This document shows positions 9,067 through 20,555 of a stretch of 64,000 nt of DNA, piece after piece. The notes below the pieces were generated by a model. It had not been told where the DNA came from, did not search any database, and was given only the letters and a program-made list of their open reading frames with translations. The translations under genes were made by a program, and so were the position numbers. Source of the stretch: Globisporangium splendens (taxonomy: Eukaryota; Oomycota; Peronosporomycetes; Pythiales; Pythiaceae); contig VFIW01000025.1 in NCBI GenBank assembly GCA_006386115.1, positions 372,001 through 436,000 of the forward strand, read 5' to 3'. The first letter of the stretch is position 1; every line of letters begins with the position of its first letter.

Positions 9067-9660
9067 TCAGTTCTCGTATGCTGGGAGTGTGTCGACGCGA
9101 TCAAAGATACCGACTTGGTCGATCTGCAAGTGGAGCGTCAGTTGGCGCATCCCACGGATCGCGCGCCTGCCCGTCAGTGGCCAGCAATCGTTTTCATCTG
9201 GGATGCCAAAGCGCTCGCGCACTTTGTGTCGAACGGACATCATTCGCAAGAGGCTCCAGGTCACCGCGACAATCACGTAGAAAAGCACGCATCCCACCCA
9301 GATCATTGTGAATGAGTCAGTGACGTCAGCCGATCCGAGCTCAACACACAAAAGCCACGCCAGACCGATGATCACAAGTACCCAGCCGACACCGGGGAGT
9401 CCTAAGTGAAAGCTCAATGCTGACTCGTACGTGGCGTAGCCGATGCGCGATTCAATTTGAGCCCATACAAAGCACGAGCACCACATGTAGCGGCCTTCAA
9501 AGCAGTCGCATCCGACAGCACCCGTTTCATTTAGCGAGTGAGACCACTTGTTTCTCTGAAAGGTGCTCATGTCGATGTGCTGGGCGTTTTCGTCCGGGGT
9601 GATTGGAACTGCGTACACGTCCAAGTCGGTCTTCTTCTGGTTGCTGGACGAGACGTTCAT
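9067..9660 (-). CDS. PLAC8-like two-pass membrane protein, right-arm copy
   Basis: 197 residues, identical in protein sequence to the left-arm gene (2231-2824). Same cysteine block, two membrane helices and TLPAYEN end. Its FPR promoter (9700-9720) is also identical. The downstream neighbour was changed by the 635-bp deletion, so its 3' flank ends about 60 bases after the stop. Confidence 0.7.
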   Translation of the reverse strand: MNVSSSNQKKTDLDVYAVPITPDENAQHIDMSTFQRNKWSHSLNETGAVGCDCFEGRYMWCSCFVWAQIESRIGYATYESALSFHLGLPGVGWVLVIIGLAWLLCVELGSADVTDSFTMIWVGCVLFYVIVAVTWSLLRMMSVRHKVRERFGIPDENDCWPLTGRRAIRGMRQLTLHLQIDQVGIFDRVDTLPAYEN

Positions 9661-9699
9661 GGTTCTGGGAAGAAGCGTGCTGTTGGTGTCGTGGGCAAA

Positions 9700-9720
9700 G
9701 GCTGGCAAAATGAATTGTGA
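9700..9720 (-). promoter_or_regulatory. FPR-like core promoter, right-arm PLAC8-like gene
   Basis: Reverse complement of 2171-2191, with the same CATTTTGCC core. Confidence 0.55.
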
Positions 9721-9835
9721 TGGCTGCAGGGATGTGAACGCCTCACGAGAGCTATCGAGAGAGGAGGAGGGACCTGTGTCATCTCCCTGCGAGTTTCCTG
9801 CCATCCACAGAAATTGTAGTCAGTGCGAGGGAGGT

Positions 9836-9851
9836 TAACTGCACAGAGAGC
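9836..9851. repeat. Target-site duplication, 5' side of LINE
   Basis: TAACTGCACAGAGAGC, repeated exactly at 18943-18958. The unoccupied single copy lies at 2040-2055 (reverse complement) in the left arm. The first two bases could also belong to the element end, so the duplication is 14-16 bp. Confidence 0.9.
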
Positions 9852-9869
9852 ACTCGGACTGATGCCGCG

Positions 9870-12800
9870 GTGCGTGAAGCGCGTCATCGTGCATGGGTTC
9901 AGCGATTGACCAAGATCGCTACACGTCCATGGAAGACTAAACCCGATGATGACCTACGGAAGATGGTGCCGGCCGAAGAAGAAGCATTGAATGCCTGGAT
10001 AATGGGTGCTCTCGTCTTAGACGCGCCTCCTGCATTCCTCGCTTGTACCCACACTTTCCTCCAACGCATGGCCTATGTCAAATTCTTTGAAGACTGCCTC
10101 GAAGGCACAGTCGTTGCTGTGGTCCCTCCGCGCATCTTGATGCCTGAACACATCGCGGAAAAGACAATTCTTATGCAATTACTTGCATCCGAGCCAGCCG
10201 GCTCTGCAGGGTATAAGAATCTGTGCGAGTGGATTCAGAATGTCAAGCGTTTGTACTACACTGCGGCGACTCGGCGTTTAACCTTCATTGTCAAGGACCA
10301 GTCTACTGCAACGAAATGGCATAGACGAGAGATTAAATTTCGCAACGAAAAACTCGTTCTCCTGAGCACCGCCAAGCTCGAGGAAGAAGATGATCGATGC
10401 GATATCGACAATGTTATCCCCCACCAAGCGGATGCACTACAATATCAAGTCCGTGTTGTAGCTCCCGGCTTAGGCAACGGCATTGTCGGCCAACTGATAG
10501 CATTGAGCACCGAATGTGAAGTCGTGTCCATTGCGCGCGCGCCGCGAGCACGGGATGGCGCATACGACTCTAATTTCTGGGTCGTTATCTTCAATTCCGA
10601 GGAATGTCCCCCTCAACTCAAAGATGTCACCCACATCTCTGCTAAAGGGTTCTCGATCTTCGTTCATCATCATCAGCGGTACAGCCGAATCCCTTGCTTT
10701 CAGTGCTTCGACCCCTCGCACCCAAAAAGCAAGTGTACTCGAGCTCCTGGAGATTGTCAGATACAATTTCATCGCGACTTCGAACCAGAAATCAAGCAAG
10801 CAAAGGAAATGTCGAAATTTGAGCTGCAGCACATGTCCCTTGAAGTCCGACAAAAGTACATTGGCAATCTCTCCAATAGTTTGGGCAAAGTCATGGCCAA
10901 CCTGAAGACCAAGGCAATTGAGAAAGCGCTGCTCTCTGAGATGCTCCAGCCTGCTGACTCGAGTAGCAGCACCGGCTCTGCAGCAGTGGCAGCAGTGGTC
11001 AATTCTGCAACAGACGCTCAATCGGTTACGCCGTCGGAGGCAGAATGGTTCGATCCAGCCAACCTCAAGAAACAGAAGGGGGCGATGAAATCCACGATTT
11101 CAACCTCAGCGACCATACCAGTGAAGAGTTCACCGGCGTCGAAAGGGCAACCCCATCCAGCTTCGGACGCGGCATCAGCTGGTAGACGAGCGCCAAAAGG
11201 CGGAATCTTAAAGGCTGCTCCGAAGCTGACTTCTGTTGTTGGCACATCTCCTGGAACAGTAGCCAGCTCTGGCAGCATTGGTACCGGGTCTCCAGAGACA
11301 AGTGTCAAGGCTTCTAACGGTCAGAGCAACCGCAAGGCTCTCCAGGCTCGAAAGAAGCGCGAACTTGAACTTGAGGCCGTTCTGGCTGGGAAACTTTCTT
11401 CAGCTGATTCTGTGCTTGATGGGGTACAAGCAAACTCCACTCAAGCGAAGCAAAAGATTGCTATCGACGCCCGCTTAAGCGCTGCTCAGGCAACATTAGA
11501 CATTGCCAAGGAGCATCTGTCCAAAGCGTCTTCCGCGCACACCGCAGCTGCTGCAGCGGCTGCGACTGCAAAACGCAAATTCCATGACGTTTCAGCCAAA
11601 GCGCACAGTTAGGCTCTCGATCGAGACGAACACAAGGAGGCAGACACCAGTGGTCGTGATGAGGAATCTTCATCTGCGAATCGTGAAGCTGGACAGTTCC
11701 AACGTCAGATTGAATTGCTTGATCTGCAGCAACGTGTGACAGCAAAAGAAGCAGCAGCCGCATCTCTGATCCTTCGGAAGGCCAAGAACGCCAAAAATCG
11801 AGCGAAAAGGCAACTTGATTTACTCAAGAAGCGTGCCAAAGCTAAGAATTTGGGTCCCAAGGATGGCGATCAGCATGCTGGGAGCAAGACTTCTACGACA
11901 GCAGCTTCAGGATCATCTCCCGCTGAGAATACCGAAAGCCAAGGAGATCAAGACCTTGCTTATACGAAACTCAGGGAGTTTGTCAAAGCTCATGTCGTCC
12001 GCGAGCACAGTCCCACTGCGCAGACTCAAGACGAGGAGCAATCAAGAACGAGCCAACCCGGCTCGAAGTCTTTTCCCTCAGCGTCTAGAGATAATGGATC
12101 GGTAAACCAGCAACCATCATCGGAGCCATCAGCTGACACCACCTCTGGGTACTCTGAAGATCCCTCGCACTTCGATGTCACGATGTCCTTGGCGGATTCC
12201 ACGTCGATGGATTCCACGATGCACTTGCAAGATCTGACGGGAGGTGCTGTGACCCCGCCAAATGGTCAAGCCGCTCTCCCTCTGCCAGCAGAGGTGACTA
12301 AAGCCTTTCACCAGGAAATGCGCAGTCAAAATGGTACCGAGGACGCAGGCAATGGTGCTCCCTCGATGAACCAGCCAACTCCAGGCAGCGCTGACCAAGA
12401 TTTTGGACACATTGACTCTGCTGAATCTCGAGACGCAGACCCAACGGGTGTCTTTGGTCCCGGGCCAGAAATCAATGCGGCGATGGGTAGTGGACTAGGT
12501 ACAGGGTCGACGGATGATGAACATCGATTCCAGGAACCGGAGCGAGAACCAGATTCCCACTCTCATACGTTAAATCGGCCACGGGCACGAAAGATCCCAG
12601 AACTTGCGTCCTCAGTTTTAAAAGCAGCGGCTTCAACGACACCAGGTCAATACGAGGCCAGTCAAGAGTCAACCTTTTCCAATGACAGTGAAAGCGGCGA
12701 ATTTGAGACGCCTCCTTCCTCACCGTCTCACTCTGTCCAGGACGATGGGCAAGCACGCAAGTCTCTGGTTGAACGATTGGTTGGATCGAAAGAGGAGCTC

Positions 12801-13505
12801 GAACAATTGACGGCTGCTGAGCAAGCCCTTCGAAGACAGCATTTTCGTGCAAACAACAAAGCCATGCACGACTGGACCACGGCGACTCGACAAAATCGAA
12901 GATTCAACTTGCCTTCAGTTGATCCAAGCGACGTCTCCAAATTGACTGGATGGATTCCCAGTCACGTGGATGCTCTAAGTGCGCTCGCTTGTGCACTGCC
13001 TTTTCCACTGGAGGTCTTGCGCATGTTCCCAGTGAAAAAGCTTCTTGATTTTGGGCACAGCATAAACAGTCAAGCTCAACGCGCATTAATCCGGCATCCC
13101 TCAAATGACGGTGCAGTTAGCGCGCAAGTGCGAGCCTTTTGTAAGAAATGGGCATCGGCTGTTGACGCCTGTCCGCAAGGCTCCGCTCGTTGGTCCATGA
13201 CTGACAACATCAAACAATGGAACAGACTTGAAAAGCTAGATGATAGCCTATTGGCCGCGACCGTCTCGCGACCCATCGACCCAGACAAATGGGCAATTCT
13301 CAATGTGATAAGTCTTCTACTGCCCAGCATGTTCCTCAAGCACGAAGCCGTTGGTCACGTTATGCCTGAAACCCGAGCTGAAGAATATTGGCGTTCGTCT
13401 TCTCTTCAATCAGCAATTGATGCGATTGTGGGCACGATGACGTCATGGTCGCTATTGGCGCACCAGCATGAGCTGGAGGTCCAACAGCGGCACAATCAGA
13501 ACTAA
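9870..13505 (+). pseudogene. LINE ORF1 (gag-like), split by one in-frame TAG
   Basis: One reading frame of about 1211 codons broken only by TAG at 11610-11612; the 34 codons after the stop stay open and join the following 596-codon frame. No ATG occurs before 9963 (MVPAEEE), which is the likely start if the 5' end is complete. Visible: CFQCFDPSHPKSKC, a CX2CX4HX4C zinc knuckle at about residues 273-286 (counted from 9870); Ala/Ser/Lys-rich coiled-coil stretches on both sides of the stop (AQATLDIAKEHLSKA; AKNAKNRAKRQLDLLKKRA); and an acidic, low-complexity middle. Nucleic-acid binding is expected from the knuckle. The stop may be inactivating or read through. Confidence 0.75.
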
Positions 13506-16500
13506 AGGCGCCCATGGTGCCTCAACTCGCACTGTACTTGGTGGCAGTTCAGTGCGAGCAGGGGGAGATGGCTCAACTGTCTCTCCGACGGAAGTACAGC
13601 GTGGAATACAAGGCATATCAACGTATTCCGCGATGGACTACCGTTGCGACCATATCAACCCACAACCCAAGCTCGTCGTGACAACCACCGACCCAGAAGG
13701 CGCAGTGCGACAGTCAGTGCTCGCCATGAGCTAACTGTTGGATTCCACACACAGAATGTGATGGGGTTCTCCAAATCCGACGCCAATCTGAACGCGTGGT
13801 TTTCACATTTTCGGCAGACTGATGACTCGGGATCATTGGACATTGTCTTTCTCCAAGAAACGCACGTCCTGGAGACCGAAGTGGCATCAATGCAATCCAG
13901 ATTTTGTCGAAGTTGGGGTTTTCAGGAACCATCAGAAGAGTCGGATCCCAGACTTTCTCTCTGGTCAGCTTCCACCGAGCGCAAAGGAGGAGTGGCGATC
14001 TTGTTGAATCCCTATTCGTGTATACCTACACTGGCTCCATATAAGCAGGATCAGTGGAATGCGCACTGGATGGCAGCTACGGTGACGTTGTGTGGTGAAA
14101 CGGTGTTACTTCTCAATATCTACGCTCCTTCTACCGTATTTGCAAGGGAAGCTTTCTACAGAGCACTATCAGGTCTCCTCTCGTCACATGATGGACCCAT
14201 TCTGTGCGGTGAAGACTTTAATTGCACTCTCAACCAGATGGCAGACAGGTCTCACAACAACCACAACAAAGTGCACGATTCCAGGGAATTGAAGAAACTG
14301 CTCCAGAAATTGAATCTTGTTGATACCCTTGAGGATGATGCTCTTCGCGCCACGGACACACGAGACGTCAAAGCATTCCATCGGCAGCATCACACCTACT
14401 ACTATACACTGCCTTCAGGTGACAGTGCCAGTAGTAGGCTCGACCGATGGTACTGCAGCAATGACCATCTCGACTGGGTTCGCAGCGTCTACCAAAGCGT
14501 AGCTGGTCCGTTCTCCGATCACAATGGAGTCACGATCCGGGTAGCTGCTCCTGACAATGTGATCCAAAGCAAGAAACCTCGAGTTGTCTATCCACTTCCG
14601 AAGAATGCAGCGGCGAGTATTGGAAAAGATATCTTCGAAAAAGCTCATGATCAACTTGATGAATTACGTGGACGTTACTCTTCGCCTCGTGATTATGCTC
14701 TGGCCACAGCAAATTGGTGGGATGAAGCCAAGATCGCGCTCAGGATCGGGTACCTTGAAGCTAAAAAATCGTACTTCGCCAGATTGAACCAAGGATACAA
14801 GAAGAAAATCCAGAGGTTGCAACGACGCCTCTCAGAATCGGAAGCGCAGATGCTCGGTCACTCTGGTGGAGCGGTGGGTGATCATAACGTGGAGTTGTCG
14901 CAAGAGTTTCTTACCACCGCCACGAGTATTCGTCGTGCCATTGCAGAATGCAAATCGAAGTGGCAGGCTTCGAAACAGGACCGCATTTTTCGGGAGCACA
15001 TGCATCATGAACGAAAAACGAGCAAATCCTTCTACAAGCGTATCTCGACCAAGTTCCTTGACAACACTATCTTCACGCTCGGTGGCACAGCTACTTGCGG
15101 ACCCATGCGTTCGCGAGAACTTGCTGACGACATGGGAGACGGATGGAAATCAATCATGCAACAGGCGCCCACTCTGCAAACTGACATCGATCAAATCCTT
15201 GATCCAGAAACAGCTATTCCTCCGTCGGACAGATTAGGCTTCCTGCTCAAACCGATCGATTCGAGTGAAATTAAACAGGCTGTGAAGAAATGCAAGAGAG
15301 GCAAAGCTCACGGTCCTGACGAACTCGGCAATGACTGGTACAGAGACCACTGTGACGAGATTACCGGCCTATTCGAGCGACTTTTCAACTTGTGGATACC
15401 CGAATGCGTTCTACCATGTTCGTTCAGTGAAGCACATATTCACTGCATAAAAAAGTCCGTCTCTGCTGCATCGCCGCTGGACTACAGGCCAATCGCACTC
15501 CTCAACTCTGATTACAAAATATCCACACGGATATTTGCAACCAGATTACGAACTGTGCTCCCTTGGCTTATCCATCACATGCAAGCTGGTTTCGTTCCAG
15601 GGCGAGCAATCCCGACTACGATCGATGTGCTATTGGCTGCGCAACAGCGGGCCACGAGCGACCCCGCCATGTCCAGAGCGATCGCGTTGCTCCTTGATTT
15701 TGCTAAAACCTATGATTCACTCGATCGCAGCTTTCTGGCACAAGCGCTCCAGCATCTTGGATTCCCATTGAAGTTCGTACACTTGGTGAAGGTGTTACAC
15801 TCTCAAACCACGTACAAGTTCATTGTCAACGGTTTCCTGTCGAGAAAGTACAACGTAACATCCGGAATTCGTCAAGGATATCCGCTGGCCCCTCTTCTCT
15901 TCATCTTGGCGTTAGAGGTTCTTTATCGGAAAATCGAAGAGAGTGACGAAATACACGGCGTGGAACTCCAGGCAGCAGGATGCGCAACTGAGGTCAGACT
16001 TGGAGGATACGCAGACGACACGACCATTTATCTTAGCGATCCCAAGGATATTAGTGTCGTGATTGCAATCCTGGACAAATATGGAGCAGCTTCTGGGCTT
16101 CGAGTCAATCGGCACAAATCTGCAGTATTACCGCTGAACAAGGAATAAAGCTCCACCGAAGAGTCAGTCAGTGACATTCATGTGCTACAACGTGAGGAAC
16201 ATTGCCGCTACCTCGGCATCCAAGTCGGACAAACGCCTTCGAATGCAAGTAACTGGTCCAAGTGCATCCAATCCTTACGTGTCAGACTTCGACTTGCGCG
16301 TCTCAAAACTCACTCTGTCGCCCAACGCGCAGCAATTGCCAGTGCCGTCATCATACCCAAAGTGCTTTATGTGGCCAGGCACTCCTGGCCCTCTACGGCT
16401 ATTTTCAATCAGCTACACGACCTAGTGAAACAATTTGTCTGGGGCTCAAGGAATGGTAAGCCTGCGAAACCGTGGATGAAGGAAGAACAAGCCGAGCTCA

Positions 16501-18846
16501 AAAAATGAATGGAGGCTTGTCAGTACCCAACATCAGAACTGAGCTGATGACGATGAGTGCCACAGCAGTCTCCAGATGAGCAATCACTACCTCTCACATC
16601 GATCAGGTCATCGGGGAAATCTTGCTGCACAACACAAGGGCTTCTTCGACGCACATCACGCCGCTCGATGCAATTCCAAGGCGGCCACCCCAGCTTCGTG
16701 ATAACATGTGGACAACTGGCGCAGCATTGTGTGCGTCGCTCCATTCTCGACCCTATGACCCCAGAGAACGTGACAATGTACGTTGGTGTTACGAGCACTT
16801 CAAGTCGACAATTGTGCAGACTCAATGGGACGGCGATGTGTTCCAGATCGACCTCAGCTCTAAAATGTCTGACGGGCTTCCAGGTATCATCGCTGAAGGA
16901 CGAAAGCTACGTGGGACATTCTGTGCAGAATGGCTGCCATACATGACCTCGACTGCAGATGGGTGGCTTCTTGATTCCAATGGCTTCCCTTACAAGCTTG
17001 CTCACTCATCATTATCAGTTGGAACAGCACAACTGGGTGACATACTTCGATGGGAGTGGATAAGACCAGGAGTGCTTAACTTCATACCAACATGTGGAAT
17101 CTCCGGATTCTCCCGGCTGTCTATTCGAGCGCTCGAGCGGTTATGTGCTACGTTGGTATCCAACTTCCCACAGCTTCTGTATCGACCACAGCAAACAAAT
17201 GTGCTTCGGCCGTACAAGGGCAACGTCATTACAACCACGAATGGCATCTGCACACCAGCGAAGCAACTCTGACCCACGTCGACACGACCCTAGTCAAAGC
17301 TACGCATACAGTTCACTCCGCAATGGGCTGTGACAGCATGGCAACAAGAGACTTGAACGGGCAGAAGGTGTCGTTCCATGCACATCCACGCTTCACAAGA
17401 ATCGTGCAACTATGGGGTGGCAACGGACGATACAATACGACCAGATCTTTCTATCGGCAACAAGTTGCAGCAACGAGGACACAAATTGGCAAAGATACTC
17501 GAGATGCAGCAGGCAACAAAGCTGTCCATACAGCAGGATCTCTGTGGCCAGGACTGCAATTAATCCAATGGAGCGAATTACACGACATCCCAGGGATTAC
17601 TGCTTATACAGCCCAGACTCTTCTCCGGCTGAAAGCCAACCGACTCTCCATGTGGAACTATGAGAAAGCTGATCTGTCCTGCTCGAATCCCGAATGTTCC
17701 CAAGTTGTCCAATCTTCTGTCCAACATCTACTCTGGGAGTGTCCGAGAGCCAAACTCGTGTGGAACTACTTTTATGCGCTATGGGCGAAGATCGGAATCA
17801 CTCCTGGTCACGACCCCGCAATCTGGATCTTCAGACTGGATCTACCAGATACTCCAAGGCATGCATGGACCACGATCAAGAGACACATTATCGGACACAA
17901 GTGCTCCACTGAACATCTCCAAGATCATCTCTATTCCGTCGCACACATGCTGTGGCGATATATGAGCGCGTCGCTCATACATGCCATTTGGTGTGCGCAT
18001 CTGAGACGCATGGATTCGGATCCAATCAAATCGACTGCTGAGATGGCGATCATGATGACCAGATTAGAGGCAGGAATGCGAAACCTCGCACGACTCGCTG
18101 AAGTGCAAGCTGGAGACTCTGACGGTCACACGGTTGCAGCAGTTCTCAAGGCATATGTCGACTGCTTTCTCAGCCAAACAGACGCCATCCCCTTGACTCC
18201 AAATGATACTCGCGGCGTTTACCTGTTGTTTTTCGATGGTGGATCACGCGGCAATCCAGGACCAGGAGGGACTGGATCCATCATCGTGCGTGTCCATAAG
18301 GACTCGCACACAGCCAGTTTAATTTGGGCCGCGAGCATGGCATATAGCAGGAAGGACACGACCAACAACTTTGCCGAGTACTGGGGTCTCATACATGGAC
18401 TCCGAGAAGCCCAACGCAGTCACTTCGAACCATTGTACGTGATTGGAGACAGTGCACTCATTATCTCCCAACAGCGAATGCATCGGTCCCCTCGACAGCA
18501 CCGATTGGCACGTTTATACCTGACAAGTCGACGACTCGCGGATTGCATCGACATCCAAGGATGGTACCATCACTACCGTGCCTTCAACAAGATGGCGGAC
18601 TCAGCCGCCAACCTAGCCATGGATACCAGAACCTCAACGCAGGTCCACTTCCCAACTCAAAGAGCTGCTTTCAACAATCTCACCCAGGATCTTGACAACG
18701 ACGTCATGCATTGGCTTATGAGAAGTTCGGAAGATCCAAGGTCATTGGACAACACAAGGCAGCCTCACATAGGACCAAGAGAACATGCCATCCTGGTCAA
18801 AGATTATTTAGCATTCAGAAGTGATCTATTGCAATCCGCGCTTTAG
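13506..18846 (+). pseudogene. LINE ORF2: endonuclease, reverse transcriptase, RNase H, with multiple disruptions
   Basis: The frame is open directly after the ORF1 stop (TAA 13503-13505) and in the same phase. APE endonuclease: TQNVMG, FLQETH, LCGEDFN, SRLDRWY and FSDHNG. Reverse transcriptase: KAHGPDELGNDWY, DYRPIALLN, LLLDFAKTYDSLDR, GIRQGYPLAP (usually GDPLSP) and GYADDTTIYL. In-frame TAA at 16146-16148, another stop at about 16506 and a frame change nearby; then a frame at 16622-17272 and, in a third phase, 17092-18846, which has the C-x4-C...HLLWECP finger and RNase H (FFDGGSRGNPG, NNFAEYWG, VIGDSALI, NKMADSAAN). Endonuclease and RNase H look intact; the joined polyprotein cannot be made from this copy. 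Confidence 0.85.
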
Positions 18847-18942
18847 ACACATTTACACTCCTAGATGAAATTCGTAATGAAGATTAGGTAGGAGAATGGA
18901 TATTGTAGGTCACGACGATGAACCTAAATATACCTCATCTTA

Positions 18943-18958
18943 TAACTGCACAGAGAGC
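18943..18958. repeat. Target-site duplication, 3' side of LINE
   Basis: Exact copy of 9836-9851. The right arm of the palindrome resumes at 18959. Confidence 0.9.
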
Positions 18959-19130
18959 GGTTCGTTGCGAGGGAAAGGCAACTCTAGGTTTCTGTGCAAA
19001 GATCGCGGGAAGAAAAACAACAGGGGATGAACCCAAAATGAGTCATTACGTGACCGTTACGACACAGTGAAAATCAGCTCAACAATGATTTGGAAACAGA
19101 AAAAGGAGTCCTCTTTATCTTTATATTTAC

Positions 19131-20036
19131 ATCGTCGTGAGGTGAGGTATATTTAGGTTCATCGTCGTGACCTACAATATCCATTCTCCTAACTACACTT
19201 CATTACGAATTTCATCTAGGAGTGTAAAGGTGTCTACAGCGCGGATTGCAATAGATCACTTCTGAATGCTAAATAATCTTTGACCAGGATGACATGTTCT
19301 CTTGGTCCTATGTGAGGCTGCCTTGTGTTGTCCAATGACCTTGGGTCTTCCGAACTTCTCATAATCCAATGCATGACGTCGTTGTCAAGATCCTGGGTGA
19401 GATTGTTGAAAGCAGCTCGATGAGTTGGGAAGTGAACCTGCGTTGAGGTTCTGGTGTCCATGGCTAGGTTGGCGGCTGAGTCCGCCGTCTTGTTGAAGGC
19501 ACGGTAGTGATGGTACCATCCTCGGATGTCGATGCAATCCGCGAGTCGTCGACTTGTCTGGTATAAACGTGCCAATCGGTGCTGTCGAGGGACCGATGCA
19601 TTCGCTGTTGGGAGGTAATGAGTGCACTGTCTCCAATCACGTACAACGGTTCGAAGTGACTGCGTTGGGCTTCTCGGAGTCCATGTATGAGACCCCAGTA
19701 CTCGGCAAAGTTGTTGGTCGTGTCCTTCCTGCTATTGGCCATGCTCGCGGTCCAAATTAAACTGGCTGTGTGCGAATCCTTATGGACACGCACGACAATG
19801 GATCCAGTCCCTCCTGATCCTGGATTGCCGCGTGATCCACCATCGAAAAACAACAGGTAAACGCCGCGAGTATCACTTGGAGTCAAGGGGATGGCGTCGG
19901 TTTGGCTGAGAAAGCAGTCGACATATGCCTTGAGAACTGCCGCAACCGTGTGACCGTCAGAGCCTCCAGCTTGCGCTTCAGCGAGTCGTGTGAGGTTTCG
20001 CATTCCTGCCTCTAATCTGGTCATCATGATCGCCAT
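19131..20036 (-). mobile_element. 5'-truncated LINE copy, right arm, frameshifted
   Basis: Mirror of the left-arm copy. The RNase H frame (19464-20036 and 19234-19575 on the minus strand) is split by loss of one C near 19590, where the left arm has CCCC and this copy CCC. There are 8 extra bases at its 3' end. Homology with the left arm stops at 20036 inside the element. Confidence 0.85.
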
Positions 20037-20555
20037 TCGCGCAATAACTTCGGTTACAAGTCACTTGCAAACGTGCAAATGAGTGTTCTGGCACCACTAG
20101 AACGCCCGCCACATTGTTGTGCATCCCCGCGCTTTGTGGATGTCCCTCACCATTTTTTACGTTGACGCATTTGCGTGTGGTGGTGGTGACACCTCTCTGA
20201 ACCTCTTTCGTGCTCCAGCATTTTGTCATTTCTTAAAAAGACAACAATGGACCAAATAGCCATCGAGAGCGCAGGACTATCTTGCAGTTTGTTTCGGCGT
20301 TGCCCGATTAGAACTCGAATCGCAATTTTTAAAAGTGTGCGCTCGCTTCGAAAAGTTGTATCAACTTGAATTGCCCCTGCAATGCCACAAGGATTTTCGG
20401 TCCTGTCCAACCCTGTAACTCACAGCACACAACATCGAGCAAAAAAGAAACATGGAGGTGACATAGAAATTTTGATGTCAAGCTAGACAAAGCATGAAAT
20501 TATACAGTTGTTGTTCGTGAGCGTCTTGCTAACTATTCTGCGCTGCATTTTCGTA
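20037..20555. other. No gene seen
   Basis: Sequence outside the palindrome. Short frames only, with no recognised feature. Confidence 0.4.

Larger units (their letters stand above)
9852..18942 (+). mobile_element. Long non-LTR retrotransposon (LINE) with APE, RT and RNase H
   Basis: 9.1 kb between perfect 16-bp target duplications. Order: ORF1 with a CCHC knuckle, APE-type endonuclease, reverse transcriptase, a zf-RVT-like Cys/His segment, and RNase H at the C-terminus; a short 3' untranslated end without a poly(A) tail (ACCTCATCTTATA). The first bases are already open in the ORF1 frame, so a few 5' bases may be missing. ORF2 carries several stops and shifts, so this copy is not autonomous now. 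At least three shorter copies of the same family lie in the window. The exact clade cannot be settled without a tree. Confidence 0.92.
7114..20036. repeat. Right arm of large inverted repeat (interrupted by a LINE)
   Basis: Consists of 7114-9851 and 18959-20036; the 9.1 kb between is the later LINE plus one copy of its target duplication. Without it the arm is 3816 bp, which equals the left arm's 4537 bp minus a 635-bp deletion (junction 9007/9008), minus a 93-bp glycine-rich repeat unit, plus 8 bp near 19131, minus 1 base near 19590. The arm ends inside a truncated LINE at 20036. Confidence 0.9.

Noticed and set aside
969..20036. Palindrome as a simple assembly mirror artefact
   Set aside because: The arms differ by four indels, point changes and a LINE with target duplication, and the spacer carries different promoters and leaders; a haplotype misjoin is still possible and is listed as a check.
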